DNA from: Sedimenticola sp.
Lineage (GTDB): Bacteria; Pseudomonadota; Gammaproteobacteria; Chromatiales; Chromatiaceae
Length of the DNA: 5,601 bases
Direction: 5' to 3'
Assembly: GCA_026197195.1 (NCBI GenBank)
Contig: JAPHUG010000272.1
Span: forward strand, 1 to 5,601
Shown: in pieces, positions 5,363-5,601 of the stretch
Numbering within the stretch: position 1 is the stretch's first letter
How the letters are laid out: each line of letters begins with the position of its first letter
Notes under the pieces: model-generated
Databases searched by the model: none
Told to the model about the DNA's origin: nothing
What the model saw: the letters and a program-made list of their open reading frames with translations, nothing else
Made by a program: the position numbers and the translations under genes

Positions 5363-5379
5363 GGGACACTTAGTATCCC
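5363..5379. repeat. 17-base near-perfect palindrome upstream of the NYN gene
   Basis: GGGACACT-T-AGTATCCC has 7 of 8 arm positions complementary around a single central base. It lies just after the possible NYN transcription start and 27 bases before the ATG. This is a typical position and size for a repressor operator. No T-run fit for a terminator follows. Confidence 0.4.
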
Positions 5380-5406
5380 TTTACTTGGATGAATGAAGAT
5401 CATTTT

Positions 5407-5601
5407 ATGGACAACACCGACAGACTTGCCGTTTTAATTGATGCAGATAACGCTCAACCCAGCATCGTTGATGGTTTGCTATCGGAAATTGCCAATTACG
5501 GGACAGCAAGCGTCAAACGGATCTATGGTGACTGGACGGCACCTGGGCTAAAAGGCTGGAAAGAGGTGCTTTTGGAACACTCGATACAGCCTATGCAGCA
5601 G
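5407..5601 (+). CDS. NYN-domain (LabA/DUF88, PIN-like) protein, N-terminal part (cut by right edge)
   Basis: The frame is open from ATG 5407 to the window edge (65 residues). RLAVLIDADNAQ (6-17) is the first strand and acidic motif of the NYN domain. Asp12, Asp14 and Asn15 sit at the metal-binding catalytic positions typical of PIN-like ribonucleases. VKRIYGDWT (36-44) and WKEVLLEHSIQPMQQ (51-65) are also characteristic of bacterial LabA/DUF88 proteins. Longer members often carry a C-terminal OST-HTH/LOTUS RNA-binding domain; whether this one does is outside the window. The likely activity is metal-dependent RNA cleavage in the cytoplasm, inferred from the family. ATG 5407 is preceded by GAAGA at 7 bases. 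An in-frame ATG at 5389 would add six residues but has no ribosome site. It is divergent from the 4463-5248 gene. Confidence 0.88.
   Translation, partial: MDNTDRLAVLIDADNAQPSIVDGLLSEIANYGTASVKRIYGDWTAPGLKGWKEVLLEHSIQPMQQ

Noticed and set aside
4997..5396. Overlapping plus-strand open frames of 80 and 86 codons
   Set aside because: Both run antisense to the 5' part of the 4463-5248 gene, share no motif with known families and have no convincing ribosome site.
5389..5406. Upstream in-frame ATG at 5389 for the NYN gene
   Set aside because: No ribosome site precedes it, while GAAGA stands at a good distance before ATG 5407, where family similarity begins.

Overview
The window is about 5.6 kb of bacterial chromosome at moderate GC. 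Every recognisable protein is of a gammaproteobacterial type: an SrmB-like DEAD-box helicase, a YhiN/HI0933-type flavoprotein, a methyl-accepting chemotaxis protein and a small DUF3820 protein. An environmental, motile gammaproteobacterium is the best guess. Genus cannot be read from the sequence. No tRNA, rRNA, insertion sequence, CRISPR array or phage gene was seen.

Layout. (1) Positions 1-536, minus: N-terminal part of a chemotaxis receptor that runs off the left edge, with a good sigma-28 (FliA) type promoter at 666-692. (2) 769-1953, minus: a 394-residue FAD-dependent oxidoreductase of the HI0933/YhiN/BaiN family, starting at GTG. (3) 1954-2143: a divergent promoter region. (4) 2144-3502, plus: an SrmB-like DEAD-box RNA helicase, best started at a TTG. 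Six bases after it lies the 75-residue DUF3820 gene (3509-3736). The two look like one operon. (5) 3744-4310, minus: a pRiA4b Orf-3-like protein, convergent with DUF3820 across a 7-base gap. (6) 4386-4411: a minus-strand terminator. (7) 4463-5248, minus: a 261-residue protein of unknown function that looks like a metallopeptidase relative with its zinc site lost and a CGSC motif present; it starts at TTG. (8) 5249-5406: a second divergent intergenic region with promoter-like sites, a 17-base palindrome and an orphan terminator-like hairpin. (9) 5407-5601, plus: the start of a NYN-domain (PIN-like nuclease) gene cut by the right edge.

How the genes relate. The helicase, the NYN protein and perhaps DUF3820 suggest RNA handling, but only helicase-DUF3820 is a clear transcription unit. 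The others each appear to have their own promoter. No gene-free stretch exceeds 300 bases. I do not see a defence island or another complete multi-gene system. The most unusual items are the zinc-site-less metallopeptidase-like protein and the helicase-DUF3820 coupling.
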